Source: RBG-16-68-21 sp035286665 (GTDB lineage Bacteria; Actinomycetota; Acidimicrobiia; Spongiisociales; UBA11373). From it: a stretch of DNA of 32,596 nucleotides. Shown here piece by piece: positions 25,989-32,596 of this stretch; the first letter of the stretch is position 1; each line of letters opens with the position of its first letter. Position numbers and translations under genes: made by a program. The notes under the pieces were generated by a model. The model did no database searches and was not told the DNA's origin. It saw only the letters and a list, made by a program, of their open reading frames with translations. Location: positions 1 through 32,596 of the forward strand of contig DATECY010000103.1 of assembly GCA_035286665.1 (NCBI GenBank). Direction: 5' to 3'.

Positions 25989-27029
25989 CTACGCCCCGCC
26001 ACCGCGGTGGGCCTCTCCCGCCCCAAGGAACCCCCGGAATCGCGCCACGGAGAGCGTGAAGGCGAGCGCGCCGAGGACGGCGAGCAGCCCCAGGGGAACC
26101 AGGAGAGAGTCGAACGGCGCTCCCCGGACCATCACCCCACGAGCAACCTGGTTGAAGTAGGTCAACGGGAGCAGGTACCCGATCCACCGCACTCCGGGGC
26201 CCATCGAGGAGAGCGGGAAGATCAGCCCGGAGAGCAGAACCTGTGGGAGCAGCGTCATGAGCGCCAACTGAATCGCCTGGCCCTGGTTTTCAGACACACT
26301 GGAGATGACGACCCCCACCCCGAGCGTCACGAACAGGAACAGCACAGAACCAAGAGCGAGCGTGAACACGGATCCGTTGAACGGGACGTCGAAGAGCAGC
26401 GTCCCGATGAGGAGAACGATGATCAGATCGACCGCGGCGACCCCGAAGTACGGGGCCACCTTGCCCACGAAGACGTCGCGTGGCCGCAGCGGCATCACCG
26501 CCAACTGCTCGAGCGTGCCGGCCTGACGCTCCCGAACGACACCGAGACTGGTGATCACCGTTCCCACGAACAGCAGGATCAGGCCGCCGAGTCCGGGCAC
26601 GAGGACTGTTGACGTGTCGAGGGTCGGATTGAAGAGCACCTCGATGGTCAACCCCGGCATCTCCCGCTGGAGGAGGGTCGCGGCCTGGACGACTGCTCGT
26701 GCCGCGAACAGCTCAGAACCGTCGACGAGGATCGTGGGCGAGTCTCCCCCGGTCACGACGACGGCGACCACCTTGCCTCGTCGAAGCAGGTCGACGGCCT
26801 CGTCCCTGCCGCCGGCGGGATCGATCCGATCGACGACGAGTCGGTCCGGCACCTGCGTGCTCATCGACTCGGCGGCGGGACCCATCACGGCGACGTCCAC
26901 GTGCGACACGTCGAAGCTGGCCGCGTACCCGAACACCACCAACAGCACGACCGGCATCAGGATCATCATCGCCAGCGTCCGACGATCCCTTCGGACCTGA
27001 CGGAACTCCTTGACGACCATGGCCCACAT
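25989..27029 (-). CDS. ABC-2 type permease (YbhS/YhhJ-like)
   Basis: The 346-residue protein has the ABC-2 permease layout. It starts MWAMVVKEFRQVRRDRRTL, then a first transmembrane helix (about 20-38) and a long extracytoplasmic loop to about 165. Five further helices follow with VRERQAGTLEQLAVMP (the coupling segment), QVLLSGLIFPLSSM and LPLTYFNQVARGVMVRG. These are hallmarks of the YhhJ/YbhS group. The ATG has a strong GGGAGG ribosome site 5 bases upstream. It is the first gene of a three-gene exporter unit; only one permease is present, so it probably works as a homodimer. Confidence 0.9.
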   Translation of the reverse strand: MWAMVVKEFRQVRRDRRTLAMMILMPVVLLVVFGYAASFDVSHVDVAVMGPAAESMSTQVPDRLVVDRIDPAGGRDEAVDLLRRGKVVAVVVTGGDSPTILVDGSELFAARAVVQAATLLQREMPGLTIEVLFNPTLDTSTVLVPGLGGLILLFVGTVITSLGVVRERQAGTLEQLAVMPLRPRDVFVGKVAPYFGVAAVDLIIVLLIGTLLFDVPFNGSVFTLALGSVLFLFVTLGVGVVISSVSENQGQAIQLALMTLLPQVLLSGLIFPLSSMGPGVRWIGYLLPLTYFNQVARGVMVRGAPFDSLLVPLGLLAVLGALAFTLSVARFRGFLGAGEAHRGGGA

Positions 27030-27082
27030 GGGTGCCTCCCAACCGTTCGCCCGACGCTAACACTTGGCCTTGCTGCGCTCCG

Positions 27083-27096
27083 TGAGCTGTGAGCTC
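27083..27096. repeat. Two 7-bp repeat units (TGAGCTG TGAGCTC)
   Basis: Two heptads of the TGAGYYN type lie in the 85-base gap between rsfS and the ABC permease, next to a CTGCGCTC stretch that also precedes the heptads at 31722. Short, so it counts only as part of the dispersed family. Confidence 0.45.
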
Positions 27097-27115
27097 GCCA
27101 AGACGACAGACGAGG

Positions 27116-27490
27116 TTACGAAGGGGCGGGCTCGAATTCGAGACGGGGGGCGTCGACCCACAGGCGCTCCAGGTCGTAGTAACGCCGGGTCTCCTCGTCG
27201 AACATGTGGACGACGATGTCGCCGAAGTCGAGCAATGCCCAGGTGGCGTCGTCGATGCCTTCCCGTCGCAAGGGGCGACGGCCCATCGGGCGGAGCCGCT
27301 CCTCGACCTCGTCTGCAAGCGACTTGACGTGTCGTCGCGACGTCCCCGACGCGATCACGAAGACATCGGTGAGCACAATGACTTTGGAGACATCGAGCAG
27401 GATGACGTCGAGGCCCTTCTTGTCGTCGATCGCAGACGCGGCGGCCTCGGCAGCCGACTCCGTGTCCGGGTGCAGCGTGATGAGCCTCAA
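27116..27490 (-). CDS. rsfS: Ribosomal silencing factor RsfS
   Basis: RsfS binds L14 on the large subunit and blocks subunit joining under starvation. The 124 residues contain DVSKVIVLTDVFVIASGTSRRHV (about 33-55) and DFGDIVVHMFDEETRRYYDLERLW (about 88-111), the diagnostic RsfS/DUF143 signature. The start is a TTG that overlaps the stop of the upstream gene as TTGA, with GAGGAGGG just before it. No in-frame ATG or GTG is better placed. Grouping with nadD is widely conserved. Confidence 0.95.
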   Translation of the reverse strand: MRLITLHPDTESAAEAAASAIDDKKGLDVILLDVSKVIVLTDVFVIASGTSRRHVKSLADEVEERLRPMGRRPLRREGIDDATWALLDFGDIVVHMFDEETRRYYDLERLWVDAPRLEFEPAPS

Positions 27491-28677
27491 CCCTCCTCTG
27501 GGGGAATGTCGTCTCCGACGATGATAGAGACGTCTACGACGCCAGAAGGGGCCCGGACCTCGAGCTGCAGGCTTCCCCTCCCCAACGCCGCCGCGACCTC
27601 CCGGGCGGCGCCTTCGTTGGCCTGGCCCTGACCGATCACGAGCGTGGCCGGATAATCGAACCGATCGGCATTGTCGGTGCGCACCAGGTGGAACCCGAGC
27701 CGTACCAGTGTTTCTGCCACGCTCCGGGTCGCTCCCACCCTCCCGTTTCCGTTGAGGATCTCAATGCGAGGCCGTCCGCCGGGGCGGATCAGGAGGTGCC
27801 CGAGCCGCTCGGCCATGAAGGCATCGATCCGGTCGTGTACCGGGGCAAGGGAATCAGGTGCCGCCGACTCCGCCCGTTCGACCGGAACGGTGGCGAGCAC
27901 GCCATCCTCGCGCCCTGCGATGGTGACGAGGAGGTCGGCGGCGCCGGACCCACCCACCGCAGTGAGCAGCCGGTCGGCGACTGCCGGTCGCGCCACGACC
28001 GCCTCGAGAACGGCGCGCCACACGGCTCCCTGTCGTTGCAGCCATTCGAACGGATCCGCCTCACCCTGGAGGACGAGCAGCGACTCGAGCACGGCCGGTG
28101 ACACCTCCGAGGCTCCGGCGTCGACCACGCGCCGCACGGTCCCCCCGTCATCGACGAAGACCGGGGAGGCGAGATCGACCGTCACCGGCTGATCCACTGC
28201 CGCCGCCAGAGCCCCGGCGGCGACGGCGACAACACGGTCGATCCGTATGCCGAACTGGTTGGTCACGGCGAGCGCAGCGAGATCGGGCCCTTCGAATCCG
28301 AGAGCGTCGACGAGCCGGAACTCCCCGTATCCGGGAACCGACAGCAGCATCGACTGCGGCAGGATGATGAGGGCGGGGGGGCCGCTCGGAGCCGCCGCAA
28401 GGAGGGCAAAGGCAGCATCGCCGTCTCCCGATCCGATCACGACGAGTGCCGACGCCGACGCCCCGGTCAGGGCCCGTGCTTCCAACTCGGCCTCAGGCAG
28501 GTCCGCTGCGGTGTCCCGCAGCCTCGTGCTCCATCGCGACACTTGATCGACGGCGTCGACGGCCCGGGTTCGAACCCAATCCCATTGCAGCACCATGCCG
28601 GCGGCGAGCGCGCCGACCACGACGGAGGCGATCATGACTCGTGGCCAGACCCTACGTCTGGTCGCCATAGAGCCCAT
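27487..28677 (-). CDS. Membrane-anchored LCP-like / LytR_C protein, catalytic residues apparently lost
   Basis: The protein (396 residues from the ATG at 28677; an ATG at 28668 is also possible) has one N-terminal transmembrane helix (about 12-30). Next is a domain shaped like LytR-CpsA-Psr: ALVVIGSGDGDAAFAL, then ALIILPQSMLLSVPGYGEFRLVDA and NQFGIRIDRVVAVAAGALAAAVD. The C-terminus is a clear LytR_C domain with RIEILNGNGRVGATRSVAETL. Active LCP transferases carry arginines in an R-D motif after the second strand and in the IPRD loop; here the latter reads LPQS. It may therefore not transfer wall polymers. It lies between nadD and rsfS, overlapping nadD by 26 bases. Confidence 0.72.
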   Translation of the reverse strand: MGSMATRRRVWPRVMIASVVVGALAAGMVLQWDWVRTRAVDAVDQVSRWSTRLRDTAADLPEAELEARALTGASASALVVIGSGDGDAAFALLAAAPSGPPALIILPQSMLLSVPGYGEFRLVDALGFEGPDLAALAVTNQFGIRIDRVVAVAAGALAAAVDQPVTVDLASPVFVDDGGTVRRVVDAGASEVSPAVLESLLVLQGEADPFEWLQRQGAVWRAVLEAVVARPAVADRLLTAVGGSGAADLLVTIAGREDGVLATVPVERAESAAPDSLAPVHDRIDAFMAERLGHLLIRPGGRPRIEILNGNGRVGATRSVAETLVRLGFHLVRTDNADRFDYPATLVIGQGQANEGAAREVAAALGRGSLQLEVRAPSGVVDVSIIVGDDIPPEEG

Positions 28678-29224
28678 GATCGATCACGTACTGGTTGACA
28701 GCCTCGGGCACGAAGAACCTGATGCTGAGGCCTGCTCGCCGCCGGGCGCGAAGCATCGTGCCGCTCATCGGCATCTCGGGAACGTCCAGCCAGGTCACGA
28801 CCGCTCCCGATGCCTCCACCGCCGACCGATCGGCACCGGGCCGGGGCATCACCGCCATCGTCGTCCGGGCGACCACCTCGGCGGCCCGGTGCCACGAGGG
28901 AAGGCCTGCCGCGGCATCGGCCCCGAGGATCAACACCACGTCGTCGTCGGCGAACTCCTCGAGCGTGTCGATCGTGTACGTCCAGCCATCGCGGCACACC
29001 TCACGGTCGTCCGCCCGGAAGTAGGCCACACCCTGTACCGCGAGTCGGGTCATCTCCCAACGGTGGACGGCATCGGTCACCCCTTGCCCCACCTTCTGCC
29101 ACGGGGCACCGGCGGGGACGAAGGTCACCTCATCGAGGGCGAACGCCCGGAATGCCGCCTCACCGGCGATCAGATGGGCGAGATGAGGCGGGTCGAACGT
29201 CCCGCCCAGCAATCCGCGGCGCAC
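28652..29224 (-). CDS. nadD: Nicotinate-nucleotide adenylyltransferase
   Basis: NadD joins nicotinate mononucleotide to AMP in NAD synthesis. The 190-residue product starts MRRGLLGGTFDPPHLAHL, with the nucleotidyltransferase motif GGTFDPPHxxH. It has the LILGADAAAGLPSWHRA stretch and a C-terminal MSGTMLRARRRAG corresponding to the S-T-x-IR signature, then VPEAVNQYVIDHGLY. The GTG start fits the conserved N-terminus. The gene overlaps the M23 gene by 65 bases upstream and the LCP-like gene by 26 bases downstream. Confidence 0.94.
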   Translation of the reverse strand: MRRGLLGGTFDPPHLAHLIAGEAAFRAFALDEVTFVPAGAPWQKVGQGVTDAVHRWEMTRLAVQGVAYFRADDREVCRDGWTYTIDTLEEFADDDVVLILGADAAAGLPSWHRAAEVVARTTMAVMPRPGADRSAVEASGAVVTWLDVPEMPMSGTMLRARRRAGLSIRFFVPEAVNQYVIDHGLYGDQT

Positions 29225-29750
29225 TCCCCACAGGATAGGAGGCGATCACCGTCGAGAGACGCAGACCCGGCGACGGCGCGCTCATCGCCCGGCATGCCGT
29301 GAGGGGGTCCACGTAGCGGTCGGCGACACGGAGCGAGAAATGGATGGCCGCCACGTCGTGATCGACACCGGACGCACCGACGAGATCCCCGGTGGCAACC
29401 CGCTGTCCGGCCGTGACGTACCTCTCGGTCAGGAACGAGTACGAGGTCCTCACCCCACCGCCATGGTGCACGGTGACCGTCTGATTCCCCGCCACGACGC
29501 CTGAGAAGGTGACGATGCCGGCCCCAGCCGCCCGAACCGAGGTGCCGGGATCGACCGCGACGTCGATCCCCCAGTGCCCTCCGTACAGGCCGTCCGGGGA
29601 GAACTCGCGCACCATCGGGCCCTGAGCGGGGAGTGCAAGGGCACAGGGGCCGGCAAGCAGCGGGGCGATCAAGAGGAGTATCGACAAGCGGGTGTGCAAC
29701 GTACCCCCGCAGCCACCGAGATACCAGAGGGGCGACAGACCGCCCTGCAT
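29160..29750 (-). CDS. Secreted M23/LytM-domain protein, probably catalytically inactive
   Basis: The 196-residue protein has a hydrophobic secretion signal (about 21-40) and a LytM domain. HWGIDVAVDPGTSV holds the H59/D63 zinc pair, followed by VTAGQRVATGDLVGASG and HFSLRVADRYVDPL. The usual HxH motif is broken: the first histidine is alanine (A135), leaving only H137. Such degenerate LytM domains usually activate amidases instead of cutting peptidoglycan. An ATG at 29750 has AGG 8 bases upstream; a TTG at 29699 would begin directly at the signal peptide. The last 21 codons overlap nadD, which is long for this compact region. Confidence 0.75.
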   Translation of the reverse strand: MQGGLSPLWYLGGCGGTLHTRLSILLLIAPLLAGPCALALPAQGPMVREFSPDGLYGGHWGIDVAVDPGTSVRAAGAGIVTFSGVVAGNQTVTVHHGGGVRTSYSFLTERYVTAGQRVATGDLVGASGVDHDVAAIHFSLRVADRYVDPLTACRAMSAPSPGLRLSTVIASYPVGSAPRIAGRDVRPASSRPSDRR

Positions 29751-29780
29751 GCTTGCAACCTGCCGGCCGCAAGCCGTCGA

Positions 29781-30167
29781 TCAGGCGGTGGCTTCCGTGG
29801 GCCCTCCGAGCAACTGGAGGGCGACACCGCGGAGATCATCGGGACGGAACGGTTTGGTGAGGAAGGCGTCCGCTCCCCCTCGATCGGCTCGCTCCCGGGT
29901 CTCCTCCTGGGCGTGGGCGGTGAGGACCAGCACCTTCATCGATCGAGTTCGGACGTCGGAGCGGATCCTCTCGAGGACCTCCCATCCGTCCATCCTGGGA
30001 AGGCCGACGTCGAGGATGACGAGGTCGGGATGGGTGGTGAGGGCAGCCTCCAGGCCGGTGGGGCCATCGGAGCGGGTCTCGACCTCCACTCCGGCGGGTC
30101 GCAAGCACACGGAGATCAACCGCTGGATGACTGCGGAGTCTTCTACCACGAGCACGCGCTGGGCCAT
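29781..30167 (-). CDS. Stand-alone CheY-like response regulator
   Basis: The 128-residue protein is a single receiver domain. It has the acidic pair in VLVVEDSAVIQR, the phospho-acceptor aspartate in LVILDVGLPRMDGWEVL (about residue 52), the switch threonine in VLVLTAHAQ and lysine in FLTKPF. There is no output domain, so it must act through a partner protein. I chose the ATG at 30167, with AAGAAAGG about 6 bases upstream, over the GTG at 30173. No histidine kinase is nearby. It lies upstream of the M23 gene in the same direction. Confidence 0.92.
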   Translation of the reverse strand: MAQRVLVVEDSAVIQRLISVCLRPAGVEVETRSDGPTGLEAALTTHPDLVILDVGLPRMDGWEVLERIRSDVRTRSMKVLVLTAHAQEETRERADRGGADAFLTKPFRPDDLRGVALQLLGGPTEATA

Positions 30168-30191
30168 CGGCACCTTTCTTGACTCTCCCTG

Positions 30192-30219
30192 CTATCGGCC
30201 CTCCGCTCCGAACCCTTGA
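30192..30219 (-). promoter_or_regulatory. Possible FliA/WhiG-type promoter before the response regulator
   Basis: On the minus strand TCAA (30219-30216) is 16 bases from GCCGATAG (30199-30192). The latter matches the sigma-28 family -10 GCCGATAA at 7 of 8 bases, but the -35 and spacer are imperfect (consensus TAAA-N15). No TAnnnT vegetative -10 is obvious here. Confidence 0.22.
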
Positions 30220-30253
30220 GTGCCACCCGGGCGGCGACGAGGGGCTAGTCCGC

Positions 30254-31690
30254 TCACGCCGGCCGGTGCACCATCCGCGTCACCGGCGTTGCCACCGCCT
30301 CGACGAATCGCTCCAATTGCCTGACGGTGCGCACCTCGTGCACCTCGTCACACACCGGGGCATAGGCACCCACGACCGAATCGCCGGTGTCCCAGTAGCG
30401 GTGGTGTTCGGGATTGAGCCAATACACCGCTCGAGCGCTGGAGGCGATGCGTCTCAGGGCGGCCACACCAGGGTCGTGGTAGTTGGTCCTCGCGTCCCCG
30501 GTGATGATCACGGTCGTCCGCGGCGTGATCGCCGCGAGGTGACGATCGGCGAACGTCCCGAACGCGTTTCCGTAGTCGCTGTGGCCGTCGAGCCACACCA
30601 CCTCGGCCTCGGTCCCGACCCGTCGGAGTGCTTCGCCGAAGTCGGTTCCCGGCCCGAAGAATCCGGTCACTTCATCGACGGTGTCGATGAAGGCGAATGA
30701 ACGCACCCGACTGAATTGGGAGGAAATCGCGTGGACGATCTGCATCGTGAACCGCGCGAAGGTCGCCACAGATCCGCTGATGTCGGCGAGCAGGACGATT
30801 TCCGGCTTCCCGGGACGGGGCCGCCGAAACCGGGGGTCGACAGGCACCCCTCCGGTGGAAAGGGAGTGCCGGATCGTCCTGCGGACGTCGAGGCGCCCCT
30901 GACGCCCCATCCGGCGACGTTGGGCGAGACGGGCGGCGAGCTTACGGGTCAATGGGTGAATGATCGCCTCGATCCGGGCAAGATCCTCACGCGTGGCCGT
31001 GGTGAGGTCGATGTCCTCCACGAGCGGGCGACGCAGGGTCTTGGCGACAGCCTCAGGACCGCGGTCGGCGACGAGACGCCGGCGGATCTCTGCCCGAAGT
31101 TGCTCCTTGAAGTCCTCCACTCTCCGCTCGATCTCCTCGAGTGCGAGACGCCGCTCCAGGGAGGACGGATCCGGGACCGTCAGGGCGAGCCGCAGCCGTT
31201 CCCTGATCGTGTCGAGGTCGAGCCGCCGCAACACCCGATACAGGTAGTAGGTGCCCCCGACGGGGCGCCCCGGCTCCATCCCGGCAAGGCGTGCCACGGC
31301 CTGACGGATCACCGCCTGCATCAACCCGGTGTCGCCATCGCGCAAGGCGCCGAAGAGGGCGGCGATGAGGTCCTCGACGTCCATCTCTCCCGAGCCCACC
31401 CCTGCGCCATCACCGGCGGCCCCGATCGTCAACAGGTCCGAGCGCTCCCGAGCCGTTTCCGCCGCACCGCCGGGGGGGAGGAGCGAGAAGAACGCCTCGA
31501 ACGCCGCCTCGAAGGCGTCGACGTGGTGGGCGCTCTTCACCAGAGTCGCCCCGAGCGCAGCCTTCAGTGCGGGGCGGCGGGAGATGTCCACATGCTCCAT
31601 CGCCCTGGCCGCGTCGACGGCCTCGACCATGGAGACCGGGACGCCGACGGCCCTGAGCTCCTCGACGAACCCCGTCAGGAAGGATGGCAT
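30254..31690 (-). CDS. CoxE-type VWA-domain protein
   Basis: From the ATG at 31690 (MPSFLTGFVEELRAVGVPVS) the product has 478 residues. The N-terminal two thirds match the CoxE/YehP pattern: ALKAALGATLVKS, a charged helical region with RRRMGRQGRLDVRRTIRHSLSTGGVPV, then a C-terminal von Willebrand A domain. Its metal site (MIDAS) begins DISGS near residue 305 and continues with TVIITGDARTNYHDP. CoxE proteins work with a MoxR AAA+ ATPase to insert metal into or remodel a client enzyme, best known for molybdenum-copper CO dehydrogenase. The matching ATPase is directly upstream. The client is not in the window. Confidence 0.88.
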   Translation of the reverse strand: MPSFLTGFVEELRAVGVPVSMVEAVDAARAMEHVDISRRPALKAALGATLVKSAHHVDAFEAAFEAFFSLLPPGGAAETARERSDLLTIGAAGDGAGVGSGEMDVEDLIAALFGALRDGDTGLMQAVIRQAVARLAGMEPGRPVGGTYYLYRVLRRLDLDTIRERLRLALTVPDPSSLERRLALEEIERRVEDFKEQLRAEIRRRLVADRGPEAVAKTLRRPLVEDIDLTTATREDLARIEAIIHPLTRKLAARLAQRRRMGRQGRLDVRRTIRHSLSTGGVPVDPRFRRPRPGKPEIVLLADISGSVATFARFTMQIVHAISSQFSRVRSFAFIDTVDEVTGFFGPGTDFGEALRRVGTEAEVVWLDGHSDYGNAFGTFADRHLAAITPRTTVIITGDARTNYHDPGVAALRRIASSARAVYWLNPEHHRYWDTGDSVVGAYAPVCDEVHEVRTVRQLERFVEAVATPVTRMVHRPA

Positions 31691-31721
31691 CAGAAGGATG
31701 CCTCGCTGCGCTCGGCGCCGT

Positions 31722-31749
31722 TGAGCCCTGAGCCATGAGCCGTGAGCCA
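31722..31749. repeat. Four tandem 7-bp repeats (TGAGCCN)
   Basis: TGAGCCC, TGAGCCA, TGAGCCG and TGAGCCA run without interruption in the 139-base gap between the MoxR and VWA genes. The unit differs from the 17161 tract mainly by C for T at position 5. It follows CGCTGCGCTC (31704-31713), similar to sequence beside the repeat at 27083. Confidence 0.75.
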
Positions 31750-31829
31750 TGGACCGAACCGGGTCAGAGGCGGTCGAGGAGTGACCGAGACCGATGACTG
31801 CCACGGACGCGTCGGCGGAGGCCCCTCGA

Positions 31830-32596
31830 TCACTGCGCTGCCGCGTCGCCCAGGCCGTCGCGTACCCGTTCGATGTCCGTCTGATATTTGAGCAGGACGT
31901 GGAGTGTGTCGGCGACAGTCTGATCGTCGAGGGCGCCAACGCCCAGGGCGATCAAGGTTCTCGCCCAGTCCACGGACTCGCTGACCGACGGCGGCTTGCG
32001 TACGGGCTGCGCCCTGATCCCGGCCACGAGGCGGGCGATCCGATCGGCCAGGATCCCGTCGAGGTCGGGAACCCTGCCGAGCAGGATCTGGGTCTCCCGT
32101 TCGATGCTCGGATACCCGATGTGCAGGAACAGACACCGTCGCTTGAGCGCCTCGGAGAGTTCCCGGGTGTTGTTCGAGGTCAGGAACACGGCGGGTTGGC
32201 TGGTGGCGACGATCGTCCCCAGCTCGGGAATCGACACCTGGAAGTCGCTGAGCACCTCGAGCAACAGGGCCTCGGTCTCCACCTCTACCCGATCGACCTC
32301 GTCGATGAGCAGCACCACGGGCTGCTCGGACCGGATTGCCTCGAGCAACGGCCGGGTGAGCAGGAAGTCCTCGGCGAAGATGTCGCCCTCCAGGTCCACC
32401 CACTTCCGTCCCTGATCCGCCTGGAGCCGCAGCAGCTGCTTTCGATAGTTCCACTCGTACAGAGCCTTCGACTCGTCGAGCCCCTCGTAGCACTGCAACC
32501 GGATCAGGCGTCTCCCGGTGGCGGCGGCAAATGCCTTGGCCAGCTCGGTCTTGCCGACACCGGCGGGGCCCTCGACGAGCACCGGCTTGTCGAGCC
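31830..32596 (-). CDS. MoxR-type AAA+ ATPase, N-terminus outside the window
   Basis: The gene runs off the window end, so its start is not seen. The visible 255 residues begin LDKPVLVEGPAGVGKTELAKA, with Walker A GPAGVGKT. They continue with LQCYEGLDESKALYEWNY, Walker B VVLLIDEVDR, sensor 1 PAVFLTSNNTRELSEALKRRC (arginine finger region) and a C-terminal lid with PSVSESVDWARTL. This is the MoxR/CoxD family of metal-enzyme maturation ATPases. It precedes a CoxE-type VWA gene, its standard partner, 139 bases away. Confidence 0.9.
   Translation of the reverse strand, partial: LDKPVLVEGPAGVGKTELAKAFAAATGRRLIRLQCYEGLDESKALYEWNYRKQLLRLQADQGRKWVDLEGDIFAEDFLLTRPLLEAIRSEQPVVLLIDEVDRVEVETEALLLEVLSDFQVSIPELGTIVATSQPAVFLTSNNTRELSEALKRRCLFLHIGYPSIERETQILLGRVPDLDGILADRIARLVAGIRAQPVRKPPSVSESVDWARTLIALGVGALDDQTVADTLHVLLKYQTDIERVRDGLGDAAAQ

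Overview
The window is a gene-dense, high-GC, mostly minus-strand stretch of bacterial chromosome that is almost entirely core housekeeping genes. The combined evidence points to an actinobacterium (Actinomycetota): a BldD-type regulator, the block comEA-comEC-holA / rpsT / lepA-hemW-hrcA-dnaJ, the order nadD-LCP/LytR_C-rsfS, frequent GTG/TTG starts, and a tRNA without an encoded CCA end. A PgpH-type 7TM-HD phosphodiesterase between phoH and ybeY is unlike the textbook Streptomyces/Mycobacterium layout. That suggests a deeper lineage such as Acidimicrobiia; this placement is inference. I see no prophage, transposase, integrase or CRISPR array.

Layout. (1) 1-110: the 3' end of a pterin carbinolamine dehydratase gene. 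(2) 7345-135, minus: one tightly packed operon, bldD-like regulator - phoH - pgpH - ybeY - corC-like - era - thioesterase. It has a candidate promoter and an 18-nt perfect inverted repeat in front of it. From phoH onward every junction is a 4-nt ATGA/GTGA overlap. (3) 12493-7394, minus: lepA - hemW - hrcA - dnaJ, with a CIRCE-type HrcA operator between hemW and hrcA. (4) 12583-13349, plus: rpsT and greA, divergent from lepA. (5) 21095-13405, minus: leuS, a small HExxH metallopeptidase-like gene, a CPBP membrane protease, then (after a perfect hairpin and a heptamer-repeat tract) comEA - comEC - holA. (6) 21361-24305, plus: tRNA-Ala(GGC), a DHA2-type MFS exporter and a TrmA/RlmD-family RNA methyltransferase. 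(7) 27029-24311, minus: an ABC-2 exporter made of one permease and two separate ATPases that look like a split YbhF. (8) 30167-27116, minus: a stand-alone response regulator, a degenerate M23 protein, nadD, a degenerate LCP/LytR_C protein and rsfS. (9) 32596-30254, minus: a MoxR-type AAA+ ATPase (cut by the window end) followed by a CoxE-type VWA protein.

Functional themes. The first operon joins ribosome biogenesis (ybeY, era, phoH) with c-di-AMP hydrolysis (pgpH), under a regulator that keeps the complete c-di-GMP-binding signature of BldD. The second couples translation (lepA), heme trafficking (hemW) and heat-shock control (hrcA/CIRCE/dnaJ). The comE block is the DNA-uptake channel plus the clamp-loader delta subunit.

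The least explained items are the small metallopeptidase and CPBP pair behind leuS, the two proteins that have lost catalytic residues (M23 and LCP), and a family of 7-bp tandem repeats (TGAGYCN-like) found in three intergenic gaps. No gap exceeds 300 bases; the largest (21096-21360, between leuS and tRNA-Ala) holds only weak regulatory signals.
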